Assembly: GCF_000208745.1 (NCBI RefSeq) | Contig: NC_030857.1 | Coordinates: 10,500,447-10,564,446 of the forward strand | Origin: Theobroma cacao | Taxonomy: Eukaryota; Streptophyta; Magnoliopsida; Malvales; Malvaceae | Reading direction: 5' to 3' | Length of the DNA: 64,000 nt | Shown: piece after piece, positions 45,995 through 59,020 of the stretch | How the letters are laid out: each line of letters starts with the position of its first letter | How positions within the stretch are numbered: position 1 is the first letter of the stretch | Notes under the pieces: model-generated | Told to the model about the DNA's origin: nothing | Databases searched by the model: none | What the model saw: the letters and a program-made list of their open reading frames with translations, nothing else | Position numbers and translations under genes: made by a program

Positions 45995-47072
45995 ATCAAC
46001 TGTTTAAATCAAATTTCTTCTTAAGCTGACACATCTTCTTTTTATGTTATTCTTTTTCATGTAGTAGCTTTTTCATCTGACTGTTAAAGTAGTTGTCCAT
46101 TTCTGCAATCAAGGAGTTCGTGGTGTTTTAGGAAGGAGAATTTTCAATCTCAATGAATTTTCTGCTATCATTTGTTTCAATTTCTTTTTGTTCAAGAACT
46201 TGTGCAGATGTCACATTTTTAAGATACCATTTCCTTTCAACCTAGTGATATTCTCCTTTATCACTTCTTTAATGGTCTTGTGACTTTGACATATGATCGT
46301 TAAGTCTGCATAAGTGTCAACCTTAAGTGCATCCATCAATTGACTAATCACCATTCCATGAACTAATCTTTTATTCCTTCCTTTAATTACTTCCATCACA
46401 TCTTTAAGAATTAAAAGACCCAAGTTGATTTGTTGTTGTTTGATGTGATGCATGAAGAAGAGATTTTCACTCTTCACCAATGAATACTCTCTTCCACTTG
46501 GTCTTAAAAACCAACACAAAAGTAAGTGTAAAATTCTATCATGAAAGCTTAGACGATTCACACTGGAGGGTTCTAATGATGTTGGTGGAGGGAAGATGAA
46601 GAACTCATTTTCTAAGTTATGTTCATTTAGTTCACTACATAGACTTTCCAAGTTTATTGCAAAATTAGGAATTCTTGAGACATGATTGATTTTTGGTGGC
46701 GAAATACCTATTTCTTTCCCCATGATTGATGTAGTAACATGACCTTGGAAGTATATGCCTTTCCTTCATTTTCAATGAATGTAGTGTTAGCATTTGAGTA
46801 GAAAACCTTGACTAAATTCTCAATAGGGTTTATTTATTTCTAAAATTGTCAACCAACCCTGTTCTCTAAAATTCTCTAAATATGGAAATTCTAATGTGCT
46901 CAGGTAAACAAATTTAATTGGCTGGCCAAGAATCACTTGAAGGTATGAAAATAGGTGCAAATACCTTTTTTTTTTGTTCGTGAATGTTGAAGTTCTTCCT
47001 AAAACTGTGATTAGACCTTGATGATGATTCTCTTTTTTGGTCTCTATTAGAATTTCCATGCCTTGTTGCCAT
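45995..47072 (-). pseudogene. 'Putative plant transposon protein' (Transposase_32-like) pseudogene
   Basis: A minus-strand reading starts at ATG 47072 (MATRHGN) with a basic Ser/Arg-rich N-terminus. After a frame change it has FPYLENFREQGWLTI (about 46850). The longest open part (46211-46723) has MGKEIGISPPKINHVSRIPN, then HDRILHLLLCWFLRPSGREY and MEVIKGRNKRLVHGMVISQL. This block order (EQGW, then GKEI.ISP..IN...IP, then LRP.G, then LPYGM-like) is that of PF20167-type proteins found beside plant LTR elements. After another frame change near 46215 a Lys/Glu-rich, coiled-coil-like tail runs to about 45995. At least three frame or stop lesions. The molecular function of the family is not established. 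Likely carried by a non-autonomous retroelement. Confidence 0.65.
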
Positions 47073-49420
47073 GACTAGTAGTTCTTTTAATGAACAAGTT
47101 GTGGTGAAACAAACTGGGAGAGTTTCAGAACAGACTTGCAATAGAGTTATGGTAGATGAATAGAATAATAGGATTTCTTTTAATCTTATAAGAATAGCTA
47201 TCTACCCCTTTACCTTTATTTTCTGAAGTTTTAACATTCCTTAAGTGGATCCTGCCACTTTGACTTGTACATTTATTTCATTTGACTACTGTAATCTTAA
47301 TTTTTGACATTTTCATTGAAAGTCATTATAACACTAAATTTAGACCTAGATTCTTTGCCTTTATGCCTAGGGGTTAGAAAAAGTTGTATAACTTCTCATA
47401 GTGAATGCATGAGTTTCATGTCATGACAAAACATTCAAGACAAATAAGACAATATTATTCATATTCCATCATTGTTTTCACCTTGATTCTCAAACCTATT
47501 TCAAGCCATGTAAAGAGTTTCTAGTCTTTTGAAAAGCACTCTGTGCCTGAAGAATTGATTCTTCAAAATAAAGATATTGATTCTAGACATTCTGGTTTTC
47601 CTTTTTCTTACATTGATATGCCTGCAACACAAATTCTTACTTGCTTTTTGGTATCCAAAATTTCTTTGGATCCTTTTGTTAGTAAACAAAAATGAAACTT
47701 TCAAAAAAAATCTTAGAATAAGAATTTATTAGCTTTACTCTTGAAACTCATTCAATCAGTTTTATTTTTATAATCTTTAAGAGCATTTTTTACCTTTTCA
47801 TTTTCATTTTCTGCATCATTGAGATTCATCTCACATATTCTAAAATCCATTTTCAAAAGATTTTCGCCCTCAATATATGCATGAAGTTCAAAAATATTTT
47901 CAAAGCAATCAACTAATTCAAGAGCATTTCAATGTGCTCATAAACCTTTTCCCCCTTTTATTATATAAAAAAGATTAAGAAATATGAGCTTTAAGCACTT
48001 AAATGTAAAAGACAATGGTTAGTAATAATCATTAAGTAGTAATAAGCATCAAGTTCAATAATAATTGCTAATCATCAAATCAAAACATTGAGATATATTT
48101 CCATGTAAATACTCAACCAATAGAGCAAGAAACATATCCAACAATCATACTATGAGAGCATTAAATCAAGATGTGTTCCCAATCAATAGATATTCAAGCA
48201 AGGGATAGGGAAATATACTTTTAGCATGTCTAAGGAGCACAATATATTTCTTCTCAAGATATTCAATTTCAAACATCAAGAACTATATTCAACCATTTTA
48301 ATTAGAGCTCAATATAAATGTCATCATTAAGAATGCCACGTATATATATACTTATAAGCGAGGTGTGGACATTTTATCTTTTAAGTTCAAGTTGGATATG
48401 CATATATGTAGATAATCTTAGTTAAATATAAAGTGTTTATAAGTCTACATATAATGCGAACATGGCTTAGTGATATATGTGCTACCTTATAAGCTATTAT
48501 GTTTGCATATTCATTCAACTAAATAATCAAGTAATTATACAATTATCTAAATACAAACAAATTGATTACACAACAAGTCTTGTCAATATATTCACAAATT
48601 TATATACAAACAAGTTTAGTAGAAAGCATAAAAGTCATCATTCAAGTACAAATGTGAGGCTTTATTAAGTATAAATTTTATATAGTGTTTAAGAGACATT
48701 ACCAATACCACTTGTTGAGATTTTACTAAGATTATTGTTGAAGACTTCAAGTGCTCGAGAATCATAGGACAATGTCAATGGTCATTTCCTCCTTAAACAT
48801 TCACTAAATCAATTCCAACAAGGATAAGGGATTAAATAGTTAATCATATTAAAGTACAATCTTTACCTTCCCTTAGATGAATCATGAGATAAATATGGGG
48901 ATAACTCATGGGCATATGATAGATAATCATTACAATGAATATTCAATAACAATCTCATACTCATATTTTCAAGTAATTAGTAAAGCATAAGTACTTAAAT
49001 AAATATTCATTATATGTTTTAAATAATTATAATTTCAAGAAGTGTAAGCACATTAGTTCAAATGCATGTCCAAGCACTATCAGTCAACTGTTTTTAAGGA
49101 TTTCTCTTAATTATATAAGAATGAAAATTTAAGAGAGAATTTCCTTAACAATGGCATATCATCATGAACATATCATTAGTTAGCCTTTTTGATAAACTCT
49201 TTTCCACAATATTTTCAAGCAAGTGTTTCAATAAAAGTTCTCCTAATTGATTACAAAACTATTAAATCAAGGAGAAGTTTTTTCATCAAGGCAATATCAT
49301 TGTCAATGAAGCTTTGCCAAAGCATTTAGCAAATATTGCAGTCAAATAAAGAAGTGATCTGATCAAGTAAGCACAAGCATGATTACAAGAAAGGTTTTGG
49401 CTATATTCACTAATCATGAT
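47073..49420. other. Unassigned retroelement-like DNA
   Basis: Minus-strand text near 47500-47700 (PKKFWIPKSK in one frame) weakly recalls Copia pol pre-integrase linkers. 47940-47965 shows CCCCCTTTTATTATATAAAA, similar to tracts near Copia 3' ends. No convincing domain; the ORFs are chance. Confidence 0.35.
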
Positions 49421-49426
49421 TTCAAT

Positions 49427-49922
49427 TCAAACAACAAAATATATGCATGATTGAAAAAATGGGCAAATGCAAAAAGAATGATTAATAAGGTTAATGTGCA
49501 CTTGCGTGAAAATTTGACAATAGTGCTTGATTGATCTGTCTACTAACTGCAAAGTAACTGTAGTAGGTTTCATCTCTTTAAGTCCACGTTTCCTAGAAAT
49601 AGACAAAGGCATGAGTGAAACACTAGCACCTAAATCACACAAAGCTTTAGACAATTCAACATTACCAATAGTACAAGGGATAGAAAAACTCCCTAGATCT
49701 TTAAGTTTTAGTGAAAGCTTACTTTGGATTTTAGCACTGCACTTCTTAGTAAGTGCAACTGTCTCATAATATTTTAGTTTCCTTTTTTTGGACATGGTCT
49801 CATTAAGGAACTTCGCATAAGAAGGTATTTGTGCTAAAGCATCTGTAAAAGGAATGTTGATGTGAAGTTGTTTGAAAACCTGCAAAAACTTCTCAAATTG
49901 CTTGTCTACATGTGTGTTCCAT
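49427..49922 (-). pseudogene. Athila-type gag-pol protease fragment
   Basis: The minus frame reads QVFKQLHINIPFTDAL, then KKRKLKYYETVALTKKCSA, then PCTIGN and ALCDLGASVSLMPLSI, then TTVTLQLVDRSIKH. This is the aspartic-protease region of Athila-group Ty3/gypsy polyproteins. The active site is the DLGAS form, where retroviral-type proteases have D(T/S)GA. The family-like reading stops after RSIKH; what follows is LTR-like, so it is truncated by rearrangement. The fragment has no stop for 152 codons but is far too short to function. Confidence 0.85.
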
Positions 49923-49929
49923 TACAATG

Positions 49930-50645
49930 CTAAAAAAATAAATCTAGCTACTCATACTTGCAAAAGTAAATAAAAATATATGAAGTTTAGGCATCAAGAG
50001 TAACAAGAATAATAAAAGCTAAGGAAGAAGAAAATAAATATTTTTACAGCCTTGAGCTTCAATTTTCAACCTCAACTTCTAGCTTCTTGAATCTCACTCA
50101 AGATTTCTCTTCAATGTGTATATGTGTATGTATATAGATGTGTGGCTATATGTGTATGGCTAACTTCTCCTTAATCTAACTATTTATAAACTTGTTTAAG
50201 CTAATTCTACCTAAGCTAAACTATATTAGCCTAAAAACTATTAATTTAGGCCTAAAATAAGTGTAGAGCCCAATAAGAACTTAACAAACCTGTAGCCTAA
50301 CTGTTGCACTTTATCAACTTTGACTTTGATGTTCTCCATCTTCGATGTAGAATTGGGCAAAGTAATATCATGAAAGTTGTATATTTGTCTCTTAGCTTTC
50401 CAATGGTCCAAAAATCACATCATTTGGAGTTCTGTAGCGAAAGTTATGTTCAAAATAGCACGACATGTACGCATAAGGCCTAAACTCCTTAAACACCTTT
50501 CTTTACTCAATTAGGCATTATTCTTCTAGAATCCTACAAAAATATAAAAACTAATAAATAATAGTTAAATTAAGATAAATAAATATAAAATTAAATTAAA
50601 TTAATAAAAACAAACTAAATAGAAAAATAACTAAATTCTAACTTG
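49930..50645 (-). mobile_element. Tat/Athila-type LTR fragment, inverted
   Basis: The block at 50340-50470 (minus: attggaaagctaagagacaaa... ctttcatgata) corresponds to 52160-52270. A CAAGTTTATAAATAG TATA-like motif (minus, near 50190) corresponds to the promoter at 52401. Opposite orientation to the copy at 51891. Confidence 0.5.
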
Positions 50646-51890
50646 AATTCAAGAACTTAGCTAACTTTTAAGAACAATTTGAGATAAAAAATAATTCTAT
50701 TTCATAGAATTATCATATTTATTTAATGAATGCTTGAGATGATAATTGCCAATGCCATGATAGTACCAATCCTAGGATGATATTTTGATTATCTTGCTAT
50801 TTTAATTCTTGATTTGATATAGGCATGAATATGATTGTGATATTCTTTTGTTATTTTCATTGTAGAATATTATTTACAATAATTTGCACACTTAATCTTT
50901 TACTTAGACTTGTTACGTAATACAGAGAAAGTTTGTGTTAACAAAAAATATGGTGAAGTCGAGGTTTCTAGAATTTGTTTGATTCTTTCTTAAGATGAAG
51001 ACTTAGATAACACTTAGGATAGGAAATGATTTAGGCTATTTTTGAATCGTTTGAGCCTTGTTAAGCCTATCATGCTATATATTTATCCTTAGTGACTTTT
51101 TGGGCCTAACTTCCCTTTTCTTTGTAAATACATATTTAGCGTAAGCCTTTTTATGTACTTCTAATTTTAAACTTTTCACCGTTAAGTATTTTGATCTTTC
51201 TAAGGTATATCTTGAGCTTAGAGTTAAATTAAGGGAGAAGGGTAGAGCGATGAGAAAGGTGATTGGTGTTGAAAATCTACCCTTGTTCATAATTGTCAAA
51301 AAAATAAGTTTGGGGTGTAAAAAAAAGGGAAAAAAAAAAGGGAAGAAAAGAAAAGAAAAGAAAAGTATATCATAAGTTAAGGGGTGCTATGAGGAAAAAG
51401 AATGAAAAATTGAGCTCGTAAATAAGTCTTAGATAAATTAAGTGCTTGGGGTGAAATTTAGCTTAAATATTTCCTTTATCATACCTTGACCCTAACTTTA
51501 CATTACAAGCTTAATAGAGACTTATTGATCCTTGAATAAGTGTCAGTTTACATTAGTGGAGAGAAAGATGAAAAGTAAACCTATGAGATTTTAGTACTAA
51601 TCTGTGCTTACAATTGGCATAAACTAATAAGAATTGTATAATATTTTTTGTAAAAGATCATTCACACACACACATAAAATTTGTGAAATCCATTTGAAAA
51701 TGAACTTGCATTGGAATGGAGCATGAATTTAATGATTATCTATGTTTCAGTTTGAGTTAAAATTAAGGGATAATTTTTTAGAGAAAAATGGAGAATTCAA
51801 GCTTTGATGAATTGCATCTCTAGCTAATTGTTTCGTTTTTAGTTCCTCCTTTTGCTTGGGGACAGGCAAAGATTCAAGTTTGGGGGTATT
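50646..51890 (+). mobile_element. 3' internal region of an Athila/Tat element with polypurine tract
   Basis: Non-coding, with purine runs (51319-51366, AAAAG repeats) and, at 51855-51890, GGGGACAGGCAAAGATTCAA then GTTTGGGGGTA, the typical Athila/Tat tract before the 3' LTR. No envelope-like ORF is recognisable. Confidence 0.6.
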
Positions 51891-53375
51891 TGATGTGTGC
51901 ATCAAATGCATATATTTCATGAAAGATTAAATACCTATTAAGCTAAGTGAAACTAGATTTAGTATCAGATTTAAGTCTTTTAGTTGTTTTATTAGTTTAG
52001 TTTAGTTTATGTTTTAATGTTTATTTTAAGTTAATAACGTTAGTTTTATGTTAGTTATGTTTATTTTTATGTTTTGGTAGGTGTAGGATCCAAAATAACT
52101 TCAATTGGTGAAAAAATGTGCATAATGGACTTGTACTCTATTGATACATGTTGTGGTATTTCATGCATAACTTTCAATTCGGAAGTTCAATCGATGTAAT
52201 TCTTGAATCATTGGAAAGATAAGAGGTAGAGCTATAACTTTCATGTTTATAATTTTACCCAGTTCTGCCTTGAATGAGAAATATGCATCACAAGTCGATG
52301 CCACAGTGCTAGCAAGCTAGCGTCGTGGTGCTATGGGTTTGTAAGGACACCTTTTCGAAGATGGGAGTCTAAATTGGATCGAAATTATGCTTGTGAGCCC
52401 TATAAATACATCCTTATGAAGCCAAATTGAAGGGAGGCTAGAAGGAATAAGTTTTAGGTTATTTTAAGAGAAGATTAGCCACCAAAAACTCAAGAAAACC
52501 AAGATCAACCATGGAAGATTGAAGATTACCAATCTCTAGTTTTCTTTCTCTCTCTAGTTTTCTTGTTTCTTTTGTTTGAGATGGTTAAAGTCTATTGTTT
52601 TGTGTTCTTTATTTTCATTTATTAGTAGCTAATCTTTTTTCTAAGATTGCAATTGAACTCGCATGTAGTTAATTTTTAATCTCTTTCTTGCTTATTTTCA
52701 ACAAAATTGAATTGTTTATTTTAATTTGTTCTTAATGCTTTTAATTGTTTAATCACCAATTAAAATTGATTTGGAAACCTAAACATAACTTGAGAAAAGG
52801 AGTTTAGAGTAAGCTAAAATTGGAATAGCATATGATTATATTTATTTGCTTGAATGAATAATTTGATTTGTGTATAGGATAGGAATATACCTATATGTCG
52901 CACATAACTAGGATTAGAGCTTGAACTTAATGAATTTGTTTTAATTTCAATACACAAAGAGATATAGTGTTTGGATTAAAATAAATATTTTTTTAAGAGT
53001 TTTGAAAGAGCTTTATAAATAATTGAGGACTTTAGGCTAGAAATTCAATCCATTGAAATAAGTAAAGAGAGGGAGAGGTAAGATTTAGATGGAATGTGAA
53101 AGATATTGTAATCCTAGGTTTGTTTGAATTGATTTTTCTCTTGTAATATTATTGCTTTGAATTTTGGTTGAGTTTCTTGTTAATTAGATTTAGTTAATTT
53201 TTAGTTTAATTAATTATTTGATTTTGATTATTTGGATAGGACTAAATTGAGTTAATTTTAGTACTTAATAAAATTTTAGATCTATTCTTTGTGAAATCAA
53301 TACTTTGCTTACTAATATATTTTCTGTTTGGTACATATATTTGTGTGAGCAGAAAATTAGATAATCGTGGCCAAG
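51891..53375 (+). mobile_element. Athila/Tat-type 3' LTR
   Basis: Follows the polypurine tract; starts near TTTGATGTGTGCATC. It contains a near-palindromic GTGCTAGCAAGCTAGC block (about 52309) and a TATA box, and ends near TTTGTGTGAGCAGAAAATT. Related copies: 8435-9570 and 49930-50645 (inverted), and U5 parts at 4270-4780 (inverted) and 43420-43858. Confidence 0.65.
52401..52407 (+). promoter_or_regulatory. LTR TATA box
   Basis: TATAAAT in GAGCCCTATAAATACATCC, in the middle of the LTR, the expected U3/R position. Confidence 0.55.
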
Positions 53376-53744
53376 TTAAGAGAATTAAAAAAAAAAAAGA
53401 AAGAAAAAAAATTTTTGAATGAAAACTTATATTTTATACAGTGGTAAATTTTAAAATTAATAAAAGGTAAAATTATCTTAAAAATATTACTATGTTATCA
53501 AACTAACAGAAACATTGAAGGTTGACTAATAGCAAGACTTATGTGTCCAACAAAAATATTCTTCTGAGGTGAACTGTCTATCTAAAAACTAATAGATCCG
53601 CGTATAACTATAACCAAACTTAAGAGATCATTCTATTTTTTTTTTTGAAAAAACTAAATGATCGGATGTTGTTATATATCTTGTTGCACTTCGTGGGAAT
53701 ATGATAAATGGGCATAAATAGCCAAAAAAGTAACACAAAAAGAC
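53376..53744. other. AT-rich spacer
   Basis: A-rich tract 53388-53412; otherwise nothing recognised. Confidence 0.4.
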
Positions 53745-56700
53745 ATTGTAACACCCTGTGTCCTGAACAGTAGTTAATACAACTTTAAGGGCAAGATTAA
53801 GACCAATTGAGGTCAATTAAGGAGTTTAGGAGTGGTGAAGGAGGAAAGAAATATTTTGAAATAAAATATTTCATGCGTAATAAAATAATAATATTTTATT
53901 AAGATCGTAGTTATGGAGTGAAAAGGAGCGATGGAGCTAAACCGAGACAAATTAAAATATTTTGGAACACCGGAAGCTAAATGAAAAATTTTAGAATTAA
54001 ATAATATTTTATTAATAAAATATTAGTAAAATAATATTAAAATATTTCTATTGTGAGTGATGGACAAACTCACATAATTTATGCATTGAACCTAAATAGG
54101 GGAGTTATAATACAATTTTTTTGATTTGATGAATAAAATATTATTTTATTCATTTTAGAATATTATTTTAATAAGTAAAATTTTAGTGATATAAGTATTA
54201 ATAAAAGTATATGTGAGTTTGGAAGAATGGAGACGTGGAGAATTAATTGAAAAAATGAGGATATATGGGATAACGAAATGTGCATGTGGATTCACTATTA
54301 CATGTAAATTATTGCATGCAAAAAGGAAAAGTTAGTAGGGGACATGTGGGACCCTCCACCATGTGACCTAAAGAGAAGAATAGGAACAAATCCTATTGCA
54401 TATAATAAGATTGGTGTATTGGATGGCCAAATGAGGAACGAAAGATGTAGGATGCATGTGTCTTGAATAGTTTATGAATGACCAAGTAAAACATTAAGTA
54501 AAGGTTATGCATGAAATGTGATCAGATGAATAAGGCGATGCATGAAATAAAGTATGAAGGGAGAAAGGATAAGGTGGTGAGGGTGGTGGATGGAGGAGAT
54601 AAATGAAGATAGATATTGGGCCAATGAACAAGGGAGAAATTGGTGCATGAAAATTAAGTGGGTGATGAGTTGGTCCAATGAAAAGTGAGGAATAAAAGAA
54701 AGAAGAGAAAGGTAAAGAAAGGCTTGGGAAACCTGTGCCTTTGAGAGGAAAAAGAAAGAGAATCGGCTTTGAAAGCTTCACCTTAGAAGAAAGAAGAAAA
54801 AAAGGAAAGAGAAGGAAGAAGAATAGAAAGAAGAAAAGAGAAATAAAAGGAGAAAAAGAAAAAAAAGATCGACTTTGAAGAAGTCAGAGAAAATTGAGAG
54901 GTTTTCTCCCATACACCATTGTTGAAGCTTGAAGAAAAACAGTGGTTCGACTTAGTGATTCAAGGGTGAGGAAGGTAAAAGTTGTCATTTTGCTTGAATG
55001 CATGCCTTGTGAACCAGTTGTGATGTAAGATTATGCTTGTGGTGTCAAGAATCTTTAAGGATTCAAAGAACCAGGTGCATGCATGTGGGTTAATCTTAAA
55101 AGTATGGTGGTTTAAAGCAAGACAAATGATGGGTAAGTGTTTTTAACCTTGAGTTCATAGGTGGAAAGGAAAAATGAAATGTGTATTGATGATTTGTGCT
55201 TGTGGCAGCAATGGTGACCAAGGATGTGAGGAGTTATTGAGTTGCATGTGGAATTCAAGGTAAAATCGAAAGGTAAACATGCAATGTGGTGTGCTATGTT
55301 ATATTGAATTTGGTTAGTTGAAAGTTTATGGATTGCATGTTAGATTATTGTGAACAATAAGGATGAATAATGTGAATTTAGATTAAAGATTCATTGCTTA
55401 AGGTGCTGCCCATTTATATGTACTATTGAATATATACACAGGAGTAGAGATAATGAGAGAAGTCGGCTATAGTGAGGAGTTCTTGAAAATAAAGAGAACT
55501 AAGAATATGGTATATAGAGCAGCAAATATGAGTCAAATTTTGATGACGTTTACTAAATATATTATGTTTAATTTGCTGCCAAGAAATGTATAAGTGAGGA
55601 AAGATTGCCGCGATGGTGCACAGAAGGATATGACAGGTGATCGGCAAGCAAAATTAGCTAGAGACGCACCTGAATCAGTGGCGAAGTAACATCTCGCCAT
55701 TGTGAGGTGAGTAGGTGGTGTCTATTTCAAACGGTCCGTAAATTATATAATGATATACGTATAATAAACGTTATCGATTTTCTTTAAATGTAATTATGGA
55801 TAGCATGAGTTGTTAGTTCTAGTAGGTGATTTCTACATTGATTTGCAATCGGATTGTACTCGCAATTGTGGATAGCATGTGCTAGTAGAATGCTAGGCAC
55901 TTGTGAATGCCATGTTTTTAGAAACATTTTGTATATATATAAGCTATATATGTAAAAGGTTTTAGAAATCAGGGAACAAGCTCTTTACCATGGTTTATGT
56001 CAAATTGTGCCTTACTTGTTTTTGTGATGTGCATTCATGAATAAGCTTTATTTTCACCATGCTTTGATTTAATATTTAAACCTCATGCAAAGGTTTTACA
56101 TCATGAATTCTTACAAACGGATTTATAACGTTGCTGTGAATTGTTTTTGAAATGGATTTAAAATAACCTTTTGAAAACACAATTTGGTTATAAATGGTTT
56201 TGTCAAACCGGTAAATTCGAGAGTAAGTCGAATGTCACATCAGAATACTGTGACCCTTGTGCACAAGTAAGTTCTAGCTAGAAAACCTTTGGGTCGCCAA
56301 CGGGCTGTTAGACGTGGCTCGGCCATGGTCTGCGATAAATACATGACAAGGCCATAAGTTGATAACCACGAGTTGATATACGTGGTTGCAATCACATGAT
56401 TTCTCCAATGTCAGCCAATATCGTCGAGACTGCCATGGTTGTGGGAATTCAGTGGAAAGGGGCCTCCCGAATGTTATTACGTGAAAGTGGGTCCACAAGT
56501 TGATTACCTAGTCAAGAGTGATATCTCTTTGGGTTTTCAAATATGTATTCTTTCGCATGATGAGAAATATTGATTTTTCCACAACTCCCTTATTTATACG
56601 ATGTTTTGTGTTTAATACCTCGAGTATGAGTTCATTTGTATGCTTGTGTATAAGCATCAACATTGCTTGATTTTACGGGAACTTGCACGCTTTTGTTAGT

Positions 56701-57285
56701 CTGATTTTGAGTGAAAGACATCAAATGATTTCGACAATAGAAATCTTTTAATTGCACCGGTTTAATACATTACTTGAAATGGTTACTTTGCATCACAATT
56801 CTTTGGTATATATGTAAGGCACAAATGTTCCATTTGATTTTAAATGGTTTATATATTCATATGCTTTTAATGTTCAAATTTTCTATCACTGGCTTGTTTT
56901 CCATCTACACCCTACTCACGGAGCCAATGATCACTGAGTCTGTGAGACTCACCCCCTTATCTTCCCTTTTTTGCAGCTAAGTGATCAGCTCGCGTGTATT
57001 GCCTCAGCATATTTTGACTCGTTGCAATGTAGGTAATGGCATCTCTTAAACTTCCACTCTGAGTTGCTCTGCTGCATAGAGGTCATGTTAGTGTAGGAAG
57101 GTCAGATGTATTAAAATGAGTTTATTGGAATTGTATCATTGAACAACTTTGATGTCATGTAATGAATTCTAAGTGTGATGTTTGAATGTATTTTGAGATT
57201 TGGTAGAATTGGATATTGATATCCAATTGCTGGTTTTAATTAAAGTTTCTTATTCGGTTTAAGTAAGATTATATTTTATACAAGT
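53745..57285 (+). mobile_element. Ty3/gypsy Del/Tekay-like LTR (3' end unclear)
   Basis: Starts TGTAACACCCTGTGTCC, a common plant gypsy LTR start. Near 56935-57000, CTGTGAGACTCACCCCCTTA followed by TTTTTTGCAGCTAAGTGATC is typical of the downstream part of such LTRs. 56260-56500 has the GC-richer block seen inverted at 20450-20660. The matching TGTTACA-type end was not found, so it is probably truncated near 57285. ORFs inside (both strands) have no domains. Confidence 0.55.
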
Positions 57286-57689
57286 CGGCAAAATTTTTAG
57301 TTATCGTCACAAAGCGGAATGTTATGAGAAAATCCAAGTCGTTCAATATACGCATTAAAATGTTCAGTTTCGTTAACAAGAATATCAACTAAGGCTTGTT
57401 CGAGATTTAGTGGGTTCTCTCGCAAGTCTTGGACGTTGATAACGATCAGGAAGCGATCGTTACAGATATTATCTTCACAAGGCAAGAAGACCTAATTATT
57501 CTTGCTTTTTCAAAAAAATTTTGAAGTTATCCAATATGTTGAAAAGTCTTTGGACTCAAAATCCTAATAGGCTTAATACATTCAACCTTCATCATTTAGA
57601 TACAAAACTGCTAAACACCATATGCATCAAAAAAACAAAGTATCATCTTTAACAACAGTTTAATGCCGCTCAAAAGAAACAACTAATAG
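57286..57689. other. Short ORF and spacer, unassigned
   Basis: The minus strand 57297-57485 encodes 62 codons with an acidic, gene-like composition (ENPLNLEQALVDILVNETEH) but no family I recognise. It could be an exon remnant or chance. Confidence 0.3.
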
Positions 57690-58365
57690 AATCACTTTTC
57701 ACCTCCTTATATTCTGCCTCTTAAACCTAGTCAGCACCTCCCGCAGAACCTCTTTGCGCACCACCGAACCATCAAACATGTGCTCCCCAATTTTTGAGAC
57801 AGATTTATTCGCTACATCAGTCATGGCCTTAATCTCATTAACATTTCGCCTTCCATTGCCTTCCTCAAATCTGCAACAACATCCTTAATTTCTTTTGCAG
57901 TTTCACTAGGAATCTTGTCCCTGTACTCATTCAAGCTATTTTCTACGCTATAAATAGTGGTGTCTACATTATTTTTTATATCAATAAGAACTTTTCTTTA
58001 TTGGACTTTCTAGGCATGCAACTCAGCTTCCTTAACCATTTTCACAATCTCATCTTTAAAAAACCACATGATGAACAGATGGTAATCTATAGTTCTTTCC
58101 CAGTGGCCTTGTCTTTGACAGAAATAGTGACAATACCATTAACATCGATGTCAAACATCACCTTAATCTGAGGCATGCCTTTAGGAGAAGGGGGGATGCT
58201 TACCAATTCAAACTCACCCAAGAGCTTGTTGTTAGAAGCTGTTTCATGCTCACCTTGAAGTACCTTGATACCTACTCGAGTGTGGTTATCAGTTACAGTA
58301 GAGACCTTCGGTTTGGGCACTAGAATTATTTTTCAAGGTGAAAGCTCTCTATAATCGGGACAGTA
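57690..58365 (-). pseudogene. Mitochondrial-type HSP70 pseudogene, C-terminal part
   Basis: The minus strand shows, in order: [10 protein letters not shown] (decayed start of the substrate-binding domain), [48 protein letters not shown] and KDKATGKEL in one frame. Stops follow, then EIVKMVKEAELHA, NSLNEYRDKIPSETAKEI and DVVADLRKAM, then (frame change) NEIKAMTDVANKSVSKIGEHM, ending near EAEYKEVK. The lid and the E-x-EY-x-EVK ending are those of plant mitochondrial HSP70 (mortalin/DnaK type), not cytosolic HSP70, which ends EEVD. No intron is seen. The ATPase domain is missing. Several stops and frameshifts: a dead, 5'-truncated copy, possibly a retrocopy. Confidence 0.88.
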
Positions 58366-58639
58366 AGGATCTCTAGTAACAAGAATGGGCAAGTTGAGAT
58401 CTCTAATGGCTAATATGTGATCAAATAACAAGAGAATGAAAAACGAGCACGATTTCGAGGGACTGTTGTCTTTAACAATTGACCTTAAGTTTTGAATTGA
58501 CTTAGACTAATTATCAAAATTGCAAAAATGTGTACTTCAAATATATTATAAGTTCCCATGAACCTTGTAGTAAAATGGCTAAATGTTTGGAGAAGTTTAA
58601 ATGTCAAAATGGCTCATAAACAACACTTTTAAGATAAGA
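58366..58639. other. Spacer, nothing recognised
   Basis: A/T-rich; no ORF or repeat. Confidence 0.4.
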
Positions 58640-58649
58640 TTTGCTAAAT

Positions 58650-59020
58650 AAGTATCAATACATTCAAGACAGAAACCATTCTATCTTGAAAGTATCAATA
58701 CCCAACGTGAAAGCATCAATACTTTTTAAACAAAAACCATTATGTTTAAAAAATAAGATACCCAAAAAAAAGTATTGATATCTCATTCATATCATGCATC
58801 ATATATTGATACTAACCCCCATGTCTTGATACAGTGCTACCTGAGGAGTCAAAGATTAGAGTCAACTTTAAAAGTATCGATACCTAGAAGAAAAATATCG
58901 ATACATTTCAAACAGAAAGCATTCTGACTTGAACGTATCGATACCTCAATGAGAAGTCTCAATACTCAAAAAACCTAGGAGACAAAGTATTGATACCCAA
59001 GCAAAAAGTATCAATACCTC
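58650..59020. repeat. Dense cluster of decayed GTATCGATAC motifs
   Basis: At least twelve copies: intact TATCGATAC at about 58874, 58896 and 58936; TATCAATAC at about 58653, 58693 and 59009; TATTGATAC at about 58803 and 58987; and weaker variants at about 58714, 58773, 58824 and 58955. Most variants are the C-to-T or G-to-A product of the central CG. Confidence 0.85.

Noticed and set aside
54494..54781. 95-codon minus ORF, Pro/Ser/Phe-rich
   Set aside because: Reverse of a purine-rich LTR stretch; no motif.
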